Positions 8,615 through 16,784 of a stretch of 28,324 nt of DNA are shown here, in pieces. Location: the NCBI GenBank assembly GCA_945895265.1, contig CAMDEF010000047.1, positions 1 through 28,324 of the forward strand. The letters run 5' to 3'. The first letter of the stretch is position 1. Every line of letters starts with the position of its first letter. This stretch comes from Bordetella parapertussis. Lineage in GTDB: Bacteria > Pseudomonadota > Gammaproteobacteria > Burkholderiales > Burkholderiaceae_B. The notes beneath the pieces are model-generated. The model was not told where the DNA came from. It did no database searches and was given only the letters and a program-made list of their open reading frames with translations. A program made the position numbers and the translations under genes.

Positions 8615-9339
8615 GCGCGTTTACCTAAGTACGCAGAAATCACCGCGGGATTTTGCTTGATTTCTAAAGGTGAGCCAGCGGCTAGAAAAATGCCATGATC
8701 AAGCACCACAATGCGATCGCAGATCTCCATGACGGCTTTCATATTGTGTTCAACCAGCAAAATCGAAAGCTTAAATTCATCGCGAATTCGTCTGAAGATC
8801 GCAAGTGCACCACCTACCTCAGTCTGATTTAAACCTGTCAGAGGTTCGTCTAAGCAGAGCAACTTTGGGCGTGTCGCAAAGGCGATGGCGATACTAACCA
8901 TGCGTTGTAAACCGTGCGGTAAATTGCCAGCGATTTCTTGCAGATGATCAGACAGGTTGAGTATCTCGGCGGTTTCGTGAACACGGCGGACGCGCTCGCT
9001 CTTTACGCTGATCGTGCTGAAGGTCGCGATCAGAATATTGTCATAGACCGTCATATCCGTCAGAAGGCTGTCGTGTTGAAAGGTGCGCACTAGACCCTTG
9101 TGACAGACTTGCGCAGTATTCATTTTTGAAATGTCTTCGCCTAAAAACTTGATGCGGCCCTCAGACGCAGGGTAAAAGCCACTCACGCAATTAAAGGTCG
9201 TGCTTTTGCCAGCGCCGTTCGGTCCGATCAACCCAAGGATTTCGCCTTTTTGTACGTCAAAACTTAAATTTGAGACAGCGGTTAAGCCACCAAAACGACG
9301 AGTGAGTTTTTCGACTTTTAATAAGATCTCTGTTGTCAT
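8611..9339 (-). CDS. livG: HAAT-type ABC transporter ATPase LivG
   Basis: Second ATPase of the importer, 242 residues. Walker A GPNGAGKST (39-47), Q-loop glutamine in RTFQHD (Q88), Walker B LLCLDEP (160-166) and the switch histidine in LLVEHNM are present. The signature region reads LPHGLQRMVSIA where LivG proteins usually read LPYGxQRRLEIA. The substitution keeps the glycine and the following QR but is unusual. It is slightly shorter than typical LivG, lacking part of the usual insertion before the signature. It starts 14 bases after the livM stop and ends overlapping livF. With livF it should form the nucleotide-binding heterodimer under the LivH/LivM membrane pair. Confidence 0.94.
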   Translation of the reverse strand: MTTEILLKVEKLTRRFGGLTAVSNLSFDVQKGEILGLIGPNGAGKSTTFNCVSGFYPASEGRIKFLGEDISKMNTAQVCHKGLVRTFQHDSLLTDMTVYDNILIATFSTISVKSERVRRVHETAEILNLSDHLQEIAGNLPHGLQRMVSIAIAFATRPKLLCLDEPLTGLNQTEVGGALAIFRRIRDEFKLSILLVEHNMKAVMEICDRIVVLDHGIFLAAGSPLEIKQNPAVISAYLGKRA

Positions 9340-9353
9340 TTTTCGTCTCGCGC

Positions 9354-10298
9354 TCAGTGCTTAGCTGCAGCTTGAGGTTTTGGGGGCAGGCCTAACAATT
9401 TTCTAATGATTCCGACCAAACCATCCGGCATTAGCAAGACAGCAATGACGATTGCCGAGCCGTAGAAAATATGTTCGAACGGACCAAAACCCATCGCCAC
9501 CTGAGCGAGTAAGGTCAAGACAGATGCGCCTAAAATAGGGCCCGCGATATGTGATTCTCCACCAACTTTAATATAAGCCAGTGTGTATACCGCTAATAAA
9601 AAGCTAAAGTCATCAGGGCTAATGACGTTATTGGCATACGCGAGCAGGGCGCCACAGATACCCGCGACAAACGATGAGATCGCCAAACACATGACTTTTG
9701 TTAAGTGAACATTGATCCCGACCGTCTGAACGATTGCATCATTATTACGAATGGCCACCAAGACTTTTCCAAAGTCGCTTTGCTCGATCTTGTGGAGCAC
9801 AATTAAACTTAAAAGTACAACTGCAACGACAAACGTTGGGTAATAGTCAGTTAACAAAACGGGTGGGAACACTCCGAGCATGCCCGAGTTGCTGCCAATA
9901 TAGTCAATCTGCGTGTAGACCATTCTGAGCACTTCGGTGAAGGCAAAACTGATCAACATAAAATAAGGGCCCTTAGTGCGTAGCGTGATGTAGCCCACAA
10001 TCAGACTAAGCAACGTTGCCGCCAGCGCTGCGCTGACTAAGGCTACGACAAACGGCAAACCGAGTTTTGTGGTGCAAACGCCGGCAACATAGGCGCCAAC
10101 GCCCGCGAAGCCAGCGATCGCAAAATTTAATTCACCGATTAATTGAACGAAGCGAAAGCTTGCCGCAAGCAAGATATTGATGGCAACCCAAATGACTAAG
10201 CTCGCAGCAAAGCCGGTGCCCGCAAACAGACTGCCACCAAGAACGAGCAGGCTGAGGAGGGCGACATAAAGGATGGTTGAACCGCGCGCGTTACCCAT
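9354..10298 (-). CDS. livM: HAAT-type ABC transporter permease LivM
   Basis: Inner-membrane permease subunit, 314 residues from the chosen start, with about eight to ten hydrophobic segments. LivM family features visible are GELNFAIAGFAGVGAYVAG near the N-terminus, YFMLISFAFTEVLRM, the coupling segment ESDFGKVLVAIRNNDAIVQTVGIN (here with QSDFG) facing the ATPases, and GPILGASVLTLL. The frame stays open upstream to 10391, but that part lies inside livH and reads as nonsense. The ATG at 10298 overlaps the livH stop codon by eight bases and gives a normal LivM N-terminus, so I use it. The short charged tail KPQAAAKH is unremarkable. Confidence 0.93.
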   Translation of the reverse strand: MGNARGSTILYVALLSLLVLGGSLFAGTGFAASLVIWVAINILLAASFRFVQLIGELNFAIAGFAGVGAYVAGVCTTKLGLPFVVALVSAALAATLLSLIVGYITLRTKGPYFMLISFAFTEVLRMVYTQIDYIGSNSGMLGVFPPVLLTDYYPTFVVAVVLLSLIVLHKIEQSDFGKVLVAIRNNDAIVQTVGINVHLTKVMCLAISSFVAGICGALLAYANNVISPDDFSFLLAVYTLAYIKVGGESHIAGPILGASVLTLLAQVAMGFGPFEHIFYGSAIVIAVLLMPDGLVGIIRKLLGLPPKPQAAAKH

Positions 10299-11166
10299 TA
10301 CCCATGATCCCTTTAGGACGCACCAGCAATACCAGCATGGTGATGACAAACATTGCGAGTGTCGCAAGCGAGGGGTCAAAATAATAGCCACCTACACTTT
10401 CGATTACAGCGATTAAGATGCTGCCAATGATCGAACCTGGGATGCTACCCAAGCCTCCAATCACAATGGCGATAAAGCCTTTGATGAGAAAGTCGCTTCC
10501 AACGTTCGCACTAATGACGGTGACTGGCGCCAGAAGTGCACCGGCAATCGCAGCTAAAAAGGTTGCGATCAAAAATCCATACAAAGCAGTTTTTCGGTAA
10601 GGGATCCCTTGGAGCATCGCAGCCTCATGGTCTTCTGAGACCGCGCGTAAAGATTTGCCAAGTTTTGTTGCTGCAATGAGCCAACACATCGTGACCGCAA
10701 CCAGCAAAGCGATTAGGGTGAGCACCAGTCTTTGGGTCGTGATGGCGCCTCCAAGAATACGCAGATTACCCTCGATCAGATCAGGCAGTTTAATGGGCAC
10801 GCCACCAAAGAACTCTAAAAACAAACCTTGTATCAAGAGCGAAAGCCCGACTGACAAGACGAACGAACCCACCATGTCGCGTTGAAATTTTTTGAAGGCA
10901 AAATGATAAAGAAACCAGCCGCAAGCCATGGTCGCTAAAATAGAAACAGCGCCAGCGGCACCGTAAGCCACCACAAGCGGTACAGAGGGACTGTTTAACC
11001 AGGGCACAAGGACGGCGATTAATAAAAGTACTAAACCAAAAAATTCGCCGTGTGCGAAGTTTACGACCTTCATGACACCAAAAATTAATGTCAGGCCAAG
11101 TGAAAACAGGATATAAGCCGCACTAATCTGCAGGCTATTTAAAAAGAGTTGCCCAAAAATCTCCAA
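10291..11166 (-). CDS. livH: HAAT-type ABC transporter permease LivH
   Basis: Inner-membrane permease subunit, 291 residues. LivH hallmarks are SLGLTLIFGVMKVVNFAHGEFF near the N-terminus, the coupling segment GKSLRAVSEDHEAAMLQGIPY and GGLGSIPGSIIGSILIAVIES. The start codon is TTG; it is supported by a GAGGG nine bases upstream and because the N-terminus has the right length for the family. It follows livK after 79 bases that hold an intrinsic terminator, and its end overlaps livM by eight bases. Paired with LivM it forms the translocation path. Confidence 0.93.
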   Translation of the reverse strand: MEIFGQLFLNSLQISAAYILFSLGLTLIFGVMKVVNFAHGEFFGLVLLLIAVLVPWLNSPSVPLVVAYGAAGAVSILATMACGWFLYHFAFKKFQRDMVGSFVLSVGLSLLIQGLFLEFFGGVPIKLPDLIEGNLRILGGAITTQRLVLTLIALLVAVTMCWLIAATKLGKSLRAVSEDHEAAMLQGIPYRKTALYGFLIATFLAAIAGALLAPVTVISANVGSDFLIKGFIAIVIGGLGSIPGSIIGSILIAVIESVGGYYFDPSLATLAMFVITMLVLLVRPKGIMGNG

Positions 11167-11198
11167 TGTCTTGCACCCTCAAGCGATTAGTAGTCAGC

Positions 11199-11233
11199 AA
11201 AAAACAGAGACCGAACCCAGGGTTGGTCTCTGT
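11199..11233 (-). terminator. Intrinsic terminator between livK and livH
   Basis: Read on the minus strand, ACAGAGACC (11225-11233) pairs with GGTCTCTGT (11204-11212), and inside it AACC pairs with GGTT around a CTG loop, leaving one unpaired base on one side. The hairpin is followed at once by six T residues (A-run 11199-11204 on the plus strand). It begins 12 bases after the livK stop codon. Its position inside the operon suggests partial termination, so that the binding protein is made in excess of the membrane and ATPase subunits (inference from its place). Confidence 0.85.
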
Positions 11234-11245
11234 CGGCCAAACGGC

Positions 11246-12445
11246 TTATTTTGCGGCGGCTAAACGAGCTTTGAGCTCTTCGGGAATAATGCGGGTCAGT
11301 TCAACCATCTTGCCATCTTGAACTTGGGTAATCATGACGGGCACTTGCATTTGTTGTGGGCTGTCATAGATAGCTTTGCTACCAAAGACGGTTTTTCCGT
11401 ACGAGGTTTCAAAGACCAAGGTGGGCAATACAGCGGCGATTTTTTTAGGATCTATGCTGTTTGAAGCCTCCATCGCAGCCTTAAGCGCATAGACTGAGTC
11501 ATAGCTTGAGACCTGCAGTGGATTCAGTGGCTCTTTAAATTGCGCCAACATGCCTTGGTTCAAAATCTGTTGTACAGGCGTTGCGAGTGAGCTTGAGTAG
11601 TCGCCGGCATAACCCATGTAGGTGCCATTGGCTGCTGCACCACCAATTTGAGCAAGTTGAGTGGCACTCGTGCCAACTGGCAGCACTTTGACACCTTTCC
11701 AGCCGAGCACACCAAGCTCTTTGAGTACAATCCCTGCATCGGCAGGTGGAGCCACGCCCAAGTCAATGATGTCAGGCTTTTGCTCAGTGAGTTTGGCCGC
11801 CACCGGTTGAAACTGCGTGGTGCCACGCTCATACCAATTAGAAGACAAAACCTTCACGCCGAGTGCTGCCCACGCTTTTTGTGCAACCAGTTCAACCTCT
11901 TTGCCCGACGCGTCATTCGCGTTCAAGATCGCGACTGTTTTTGCCTTGGGATTTTGCGCCAAGACATACTTGTAAAGTGGATCAAGAATCTCAAACGGTG
12001 TATTGGATTGGGTAAAAGTCAATGGAAACTGTGGACCTTTAACACTTTTACCCCAGGCCGAAATAAAAATCATCACGCCGCTTCGCTCAGAGAGCGACTG
12101 CAGCGCTGAAATCGGGGCAGTGCCGATACCACCAACAATGAATTTAACCTTGTCGCGGTTAATTAGGTTTTGTGCAACCTTGGTGCCTTCAGCTGCTGTG
12201 TATTTGTTGTCGTAAGCTACGACAGCAAAATTATATTTTTTGCCGCCAACCGTCACGCCACCTTCAAGATTAATTTTCTCTGCAGCTTGCTTAGCAGTCC
12301 ACTCCATCCCCAAGCCCCACACGGCTGCAGCGCCCGACATGGGTGCTGAGATGCCGAGTTTGATGATTTCTTGAGCTTGAACGTGTGCCGTAGAGGCGAG
12401 TGCCGCAAGCGCAAGGGCTGCATAAACCTGTTTAAGATTTTTCAT
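11246..12445 (-). CDS. HAAT-type ABC transporter substrate-binding protein (LivK-like)
   Basis: Periplasmic receptor of the importer, 399 residues, type I binding-protein fold (Peripla_BP_6). A Sec signal peptide is clear, with probable cleavage VQA/QE after residue 24. The mature start IIKLGISAPMSGAAAVWG and the segments YDNKYTAAEGTKVAQNLINRDKVKFIVGG and VSSYDSVYALKAAMEAS are typical of the LivK/urea/amide-binding family. The pocket does not carry an obvious leucine-binding signature, and the operon content points to an organic acid (inference). The start is set by a GGAG eight bases upstream. It is the first gene of the operon and is separated from livH by a strong terminator. Confidence 0.93.
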   Translation of the reverse strand: MKNLKQVYAALALAALASTAHVQAQEIIKLGISAPMSGAAAVWGLGMEWTAKQAAEKINLEGGVTVGGKKYNFAVVAYDNKYTAAEGTKVAQNLINRDKVKFIVGGIGTAPISALQSLSERSGVMIFISAWGKSVKGPQFPLTFTQSNTPFEILDPLYKYVLAQNPKAKTVAILNANDASGKEVELVAQKAWAALGVKVLSSNWYERGTTQFQPVAAKLTEQKPDIIDLGVAPPADAGIVLKELGVLGWKGVKVLPVGTSATQLAQIGGAAANGTYMGYAGDYSSSLATPVQQILNQGMLAQFKEPLNPLQVSSYDSVYALKAAMEASNSIDPKKIAAVLPTLVFETSYGKTVFGSKAIYDSPQQMQVPVMITQVQDGKMVELTRIIPEELKARLAAAK

Positions 12446-12505
12446 TTATGTCTCCGGTTAATTTTTTTAATCGCTCGTGCAACTTAGGCTGAGCGTAATT
12501 TGAAA

Positions 12506-12534
12506 ATAATGTACCACAGACCCAAGACGTACAA
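12506..12534 (-). promoter_or_regulatory. Possible sigma-70-like promoter of the liv operon
   Basis: On the minus strand TTGTAC (12529-12534) is followed after 17 bases by CATTAT (12506-12511). The -10 box matches four of six consensus bases and the -35 box three of six. It lies about 60 bases upstream of the livK ATG in an AT-rich gap. It is the best placed candidate but weak by sequence alone. Confidence 0.35.
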
Positions 12535-12536
12535 AA

Positions 12537-12580
12537 AGAAAAATTCTCGAGATTTTTCTAAAAACATCAAGAATTTTTCT
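12537..12580. repeat. Inverted repeat upstream of the liv promoter, possible operator
   Basis: AGAAAAATTCT (12537-12547) and its exact reverse complement AGAATTTTTCT (12570-12580) flank a 22-base spacer. The spacer holds a near copy, AGATTTTTCT (12550-12559), that can also pair with the first arm across TCTCGAGA. The set sits just upstream of the candidate -35 box and downstream of the DUF1330 gene. It may bind a regulator. A role as terminator for DUF1330 is less likely because the stems are A/T-rich. Confidence 0.45.
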
Positions 12581-12614
12581 GATAAAGCACAGGGTCTAGA
12601 CACGACCAATAATA

Positions 12615-12908
12615 TTAAATGCCCTCAACGATTCGAATGTCGCGTTCAGCTGCGTTTGGGCCTAAGGCTTTGATGGCCTCTTGATAGCCGGGGCTGTTGT
12701 AGGCAGCTTGTGCGGCCTCAACGCTTTCAAACTCAATGAGTACCGTGCGTTGTTTGACGCCTTGCTCTTTTGTCACGGCGGCCTCGCCACGGGCCAGAAA
12801 TTTTCCGCCGGCAGCTGTCAGTGAGGGGCCTGCTAGTTTTGCATAGGCGGCGAGGGCGTCTGGATTTGAAATTGAACGGTAAGCACTGATCCAATAGGCT
12901 TTAGGCAT
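12615..12908 (-). CDS. DUF1330 domain protein
   Basis: A 97-residue cytoplasmic protein of the DUF1330 family, which has a dimeric alpha/beta-barrel (ferredoxin-like) fold and no settled function. Family traits seen are the start PKAYWISAYRSISNPDALAAYAKLAGPSL, the central GGKFLARGEAA, the strand RTVLIEFESVEAAQAAYNSPGYQEA and the end RDIRIVEGI. The whole family length is present. A GGAG lies ten bases upstream of the ATG. The gene precedes the liv operon on the same strand, about 170 bases before livK with a candidate promoter between, and is divergent from the MFS transporter at 13094. Confidence 0.88.
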   Translation of the reverse strand: MPKAYWISAYRSISNPDALAAYAKLAGPSLTAAGGKFLARGEAAVTKEQGVKQRTVLIEFESVEAAQAAYNSPGYQEAIKALGPNAAERDIRIVEGI

Positions 12909-13093
12909 GACAAATTCTCCGAGTGTGATGGTGTGTCACTATATTACCAAGAGTGTTCGGTCGCGAGCTTGAGGATTCTTTGTTCTGTGGTGAGCAGTGT
13001 CTCGCGCACTTGGTCGTGTTGGTGGCCGCACGCACCTCGCCGAATGTTGCGCCGCCGCATATGCACTTCAACATAAACAGGTATGATTTTTCG

Positions 13094-14350
13094 ATGGCAG
13101 CCACACTCACTGATTTACAAAACTCTTTTCGAGCCCCGTTCAAGGTGCGCAGTTTTCGCTTTCAGTGGCCTGCGGATTTAGCCGCATCACTGGCGTTTGA
13201 AATGGAGATCCTGGTTCTAGGCTGGTATGTGCTGGTCGAGTCGGGTTCGGTGATGATGCTGGTGCTTTATGGGGCTCTGCAATTTTTTGGTTCCGTGTTG
13301 TCACCCATGTTTGGTGTTGCCGGCGATCGCCTAGGGTACCGTTACTTGTTTTTAATTACGCGCGGTGTATACCTGGCGTTGGCAATACTCGTGATGGTAT
13401 TAGCGTTTCTTGGGTTGCTCACACCGTTGCTCGTGATTGCGGTCGCGGCGCTGATTGGCATGATTCGCCCTTCAGACAATATGATGCGTTACGCGATCGT
13501 TGGCCAAACAATGCCAGCCGAACACTTGACCGGTGCTCTGGGGATTTCTCGGATGACATCGGATTCGGCACGCATTGCAGGTGCGTTGGCGGGGGTGGGC
13601 ACCGTCGCGCAGTTCGGTATGGCTGCAGCCTATGTGGTCATCTCAGTTTTATATCTGTGTAGTTTTTTATTTTCAGCGGGTGTCGCAGGTAAAGGCAGTG
13701 ACGCTGCCCCTCAGGCTGCGCGGTCTGCCGTTGGCGAACTGATGGCCGCCTTTGAGTATGTGTGGACGCGGCCGGTGTTGTTGGGTGCGATGAGCTTGGC
13801 TTTTTTAGTCAATTTTTTCGCTTTCCCCTTCACTTTAGGACTTCTTCCTTACATCGCAAAAAACGTATTTGAAGTTGGGCAAGCGGGGCTCGGTGCCTTG
13901 AGCGCGAGTTTCGCTTTTGGTGCGCTGTTGGGGTCGCTGGTGTTGGGGTTGAATCGTTTTTCTTTGGGTACCGGTCGCGCGATGCTGGTGACGGCTGGTT
14001 TGTGGTTTGGTTGTTTATTGATTTTTAGTTTTCTCACTGACCTCGCAGTCGGAATGTTTGTGCTTGTCTGCACGGGGTTTGTGCAGAGCCTCAGTATGAC
14101 GCCCTTGGCTGCGGTGATGTTGCGCGGCACCGAAGCTGCGTTTAGAGGACGCGTCATGGGCATGCGCATGCTCGCGATTTGGGGGCTACCCGCCGGGCTG
14201 TTAGCCGCTGGGCCGCTCATCGACTGGTTAGGCTATGTCGGCGTCGCTTGGCTTTACACCATCTCAGGGCTCTTGTTGACGTTCTGTATCGCCTGGCGCT
14301 GGCGTGTTGCGCTTTGGGATAAGGCTGCACCATCGAATCAACACAGTTGA
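13094..14350 (+). CDS. EntS-like MFS transporter
   Basis: A major facilitator superfamily membrane protein of 418 residues with about twelve hydrophobic segments. The N-terminal FRFQWPADLAASLAFEMEILVLGWYVL and the loop FGVAGDRLGYRYLF (motif A-like GD.LG.R) are of the type seen in EntS-like exporters (MFS_3). Family members export siderophores, drugs or other small molecules; the direction and substrate here are unknown. The frame stays open back to 12953, but that part has no coding character and overlaps the DUF1330 promoter region. I chose the ATG at 13094, whose product starts AATLTDLQNSFRAPFKVRSFRF, though its ribosome-binding site is weak (AGG 12 bases upstream). The C-terminus is short and polar. 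Confidence 0.85.
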   Translation: MAATLTDLQNSFRAPFKVRSFRFQWPADLAASLAFEMEILVLGWYVLVESGSVMMLVLYGALQFFGSVLSPMFGVAGDRLGYRYLFLITRGVYLALAILVMVLAFLGLLTPLLVIAVAALIGMIRPSDNMMRYAIVGQTMPAEHLTGALGISRMTSDSARIAGALAGVGTVAQFGMAAAYVVISVLYLCSFLFSAGVAGKGSDAAPQAARSAVGELMAAFEYVWTRPVLLGAMSLAFLVNFFAFPFTLGLLPYIAKNVFEVGQAGLGALSASFAFGALLGSLVLGLNRFSLGTGRAMLVTAGLWFGCLLIFSFLTDLAVGMFVLVCTGFVQSLSMTPLAAVMLRGTEAAFRGRVMGMRMLAIWGLPAGLLAAGPLIDWLGYVGVAWLYTISGLLLTFCIAWRWRVALWDKAAPSNQHS

Positions 14351-14463
14351 GCTGTCGCTGAGCAACCGCTCGTGGTGCAGCGCAAGACGAGTATCTTCTG
14401 CAAGAAGCAGTACTTTGTGTTAGGGTTCTCCCTGAGACAAAAAAGATGCGCCGACAGAGCCCC

Positions 14464-15705
14464 ATGAAGATTTTTTACGGTTGGAAGATGGTTTTTGCAG
14501 CGGCCTCGCTGCAATTTTTGCAGTCAATGATGCTGCATCAAGCCTTTGGGGCGTACCTAGCCGTATTGATTGAAGAAAAAGGCTGGAGCAAAACCTCAGT
14601 GTCGGCCGCCTCGGCGATGATGTCCATGGAAGCGGCGGTGATTGGCCCAGTGCTGGGTTGGTTTTTAGACCGCTTTGGCTCGCGTAGCGTCATTAAAATT
14701 GGCGTCATCGTGTTTGGTATTGGCTTCATGTTGCTGAGCCAAATTGAAACGCTCATGCAGTTTTACGGCGCGGTCATTGTGATTGCGATCGGCTCTTCAA
14801 TGGCGGGATACTTTCCGCTGAACGTCGGCATTATTCAGTGGTTTGAAAAAAAGCGCGCCCGCGCGCTGTCATCGGTTGGTCTAGGTCTTGCCCTCGGTGG
14901 TATGTTTGTACCGGTGGTTGCCTATAGCATACAAAGTAACGGTTGGCGTATCACCTCATTCGTTTGTGGCGTGGCGGTGATCGTCTTGGGATACCCGTTG
15001 GCTTGTATCTTTCGTCGACGTCCAGAAGATTTTGGGCTGACAGTCGATGGCTTAGGCGCGACTCGAGGTGCGGTAGATTTAAAGGCGACACCCCAAGACA
15101 ATCACGAGCCAGAGTTCACTGCGCGTCAGGCGTTGCGCACAACATCGTTTTGGCTGTTATCAGCAGGGCATGGTGTGGCGTTGATTGTGGTGACGGCCGT
15201 CAACACTCACGCCATTAACCACATGCGCATTTCCTTGGGGTACACAATTGCTCAGGCGGCCGTCTATATCACGCTCATGACTGCGTTTCAGGTGGTGGGC
15301 GTGGTGATCGGTGGTTGGCTGGGCGATAAGCTACGCAAAAATCGCATGTCAGCGGTCTGTATGTTGATGCATATGGCTGGTCTGTTGATGCTGACCTATG
15401 CAGGTGGCCCGGCGATGCTCATTGGGTTTGCAGTGTTGCACGGCTTAGCCTGGGGGGTTCGTGGCCCGTTCATGCAGGCGATTCGTGCAGATTATTTTGG
15501 GCGCAAGTCGATCGGGATGATTCTTGGCTTGTCTGCGTTGCTGACGGCGGTCGGGCAAGTGGCTGGGCCCTTGCTTGCGGGCATCATGGGTGATGCGACT
15601 GGTAATTATTTGCTCGGTTTTACCGTGTTGGCCTTGATCTCAGGGGCGGGCTCCGCCTTGTTCTGGTTTGCAAAACCCCCTCCGATGCCAGTAAAGGGTT
15701 CCTAA
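14464..15705 (+). CDS. MFS transporter, oxalate/formate or monocarboxylate type
   Basis: A twelve-segment major facilitator protein, 413 residues from the chosen start. The opening KIFYGWKMVFAAASLQFL and the loop GWFLDRFGSRSVIKIG (motif A) followed by the RARALSSVGLGLALGG segment are typical of the OxlT/MCT-like branch, which moves small organic anions. The frame opens at an ATG at 14446 (six extra residues, RRQSPM); the internal ATG at 14464 gives the usual N-terminus and has GAG close upstream, but both starts are possible. It lies between another MFS gene and Bug receptor 2 on the same strand, which supports a role in organic-acid uptake (inference). Confidence 0.87.
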   Translation: MKIFYGWKMVFAAASLQFLQSMMLHQAFGAYLAVLIEEKGWSKTSVSAASAMMSMEAAVIGPVLGWFLDRFGSRSVIKIGVIVFGIGFMLLSQIETLMQFYGAVIVIAIGSSMAGYFPLNVGIIQWFEKKRARALSSVGLGLALGGMFVPVVAYSIQSNGWRITSFVCGVAVIVLGYPLACIFRRRPEDFGLTVDGLGATRGAVDLKATPQDNHEPEFTARQALRTTSFWLLSAGHGVALIVVTAVNTHAINHMRISLGYTIAQAAVYITLMTAFQVVGVVIGGWLGDKLRKNRMSAVCMLMHMAGLLMLTYAGGPAMLIGFAVLHGLAWGVRGPFMQAIRADYFGRKSIGMILGLSALLTAVGQVAGPLLAGIMGDATGNYLLGFTVLALISGAGSALFWFAKPPPMPVKGS

Positions 15706-15727
15706 ACGTACGGTTCAACGGTATGCT

Positions 15728-15756
15728 TTGTCTCTGGGGATTTGAAAAAATACAAA
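15728..15756 (+). promoter_or_regulatory. Possible promoter of Bug receptor 2 and aminotransferase
   Basis: TTGTCT (15728-15733) is followed after 17 bases by TACAAA (15751-15756); each box matches four of six consensus bases. It lies 15 bases before the Bug receptor 2 ATG, which would give a very short leader. Weak evidence only. Confidence 0.28.
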
Positions 15757-15771
15757 ACAGGGTAGAGACAA

Positions 15772-16779
15772 ATGAATATAAATATGTCCAAATTCGCAAC
15801 GCAAACATTGCGATACATAGGTCTATCGGTTTTAGGTATGGGGTTGGCGAGTGCGGCGTTACCAGTCAGCGCACAAACTTGGCCCGCCAAGCCGATACAT
15901 TTGATTGTTGGCTTTGCACCAGGCGGTGGCACCGACATCGTTGCTCGAGCGCTCAGCGTACCCATGACGGCGGCTTTAGGGCAGTCAATCGTTGTTGAAA
16001 ATAAAGCGGGTGCGGCGGGCACTATCGGCGCAGATTATGTTGCGAAGTCGACGCCTGATGGCTATACCTTGTTGATGGGGCATTCGAATTCAAACGCGAT
16101 CTCACCCTTTGTCTTAAAAAATATTCCTTACAACCCTGCGACCGACTTTACGCCTATTACGTATTTAGGTTATGTGCCCAATGTCTTGGTGGTCAATGTT
16201 GCAGTGCCAGTCAAAGATGTGGCTGAACTGATTGCGTTGGCCAAGACCAAGCCCGGTATCTTGACCTATGGCTCGTCGGGCATCGGTAGCACTCAGCATT
16301 TAGCCGGTGCGTTGTTTTCACAAATCGCAGGCATTTCGCTGAACCATATTCCTTACAAAGGTAGTGGGCAGTCCATCATTGATTTGCTGGCGGGCCAAAT
16401 TACGATGAACTTTGATACGTTGCCACCGGTGCTTGAGCAAATTCGTTCTGGCAAACTTAAAGCGCTTGCAATTTCAACTCCAAAGCGGTTGTCTCAATTG
16501 CCTAATGTTCCGACGTTTACCGAAGTTGGCATCAAGGGTTTTGAGGTTACAAATTGGTACTCGATCATGGGGCCAAAGGGGATGCCGCCGGCACTGGTTG
16601 CGCAAATCGACAAGGCAGTCAAAGCTGCAATGGCAGACCCAAAAACTAAAAAAACACTCGAAGAACAAGGCTTACAAACTGAGGGTGCAGCCACACCCGA
16701 AGCCTTTGCTACCTTTGTGCAAAGCGAATTAGTCAAATATAAACAGCTTGTTCAAACACTCAATATCAAAGCTGACTAG
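15772..16779 (+). CDS. Bug-family tripartite tricarboxylate receptor 2
   Basis: Periplasmic solute receptor, 335 residues. The signal peptide runs to VSA/QT (after residue 34). Hallmarks: [57 protein letters not shown] and [17 protein letters not shown], all at the places expected for a Bug/TctC protein. A second ATG four codons in is possible as start. The stop is followed after five bases by the aminotransferase ATG, so the two are almost certainly co-transcribed, which links the bound solute to amino-group metabolism (inference). No cognate membrane components are near, although an MFS transporter lies just upstream. Confidence 0.93.
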   Translation: MNINMSKFATQTLRYIGLSVLGMGLASAALPVSAQTWPAKPIHLIVGFAPGGGTDIVARALSVPMTAALGQSIVVENKAGAAGTIGADYVAKSTPDGYTLLMGHSNSNAISPFVLKNIPYNPATDFTPITYLGYVPNVLVVNVAVPVKDVAELIALAKTKPGILTYGSSGIGSTQHLAGALFSQIAGISLNHIPYKGSGQSIIDLLAGQITMNFDTLPPVLEQIRSGKLKALAISTPKRLSQLPNVPTFTEVGIKGFEVTNWYSIMGPKGMPPALVAQIDKAVKAAMADPKTKKTLEEQGLQTEGAATPEAFATFVQSELVKYKQLVQTLNIKAD

Positions 16780-16784
16780 CCCTT

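Noticed and set aside
10299..10391. Upstream extension of LivM
   Set aside because: It lies inside livH, reads as Cys/Trp-rich nonsense, and the ATG at 10298 gives the normal family N-terminus.
13083..13088. TATGAT box directly before the MFS start codon, suggesting a leaderless transcript
   Set aside because: No acceptable -35 box is found at the right distance, so the box alone is not enough.
12953..13093. Longer N-terminus for the first MFS transporter
   Set aside because: The extra 47 residues are Cys- and His-rich without family resemblance and overlap the control region of the DUF1330 gene.
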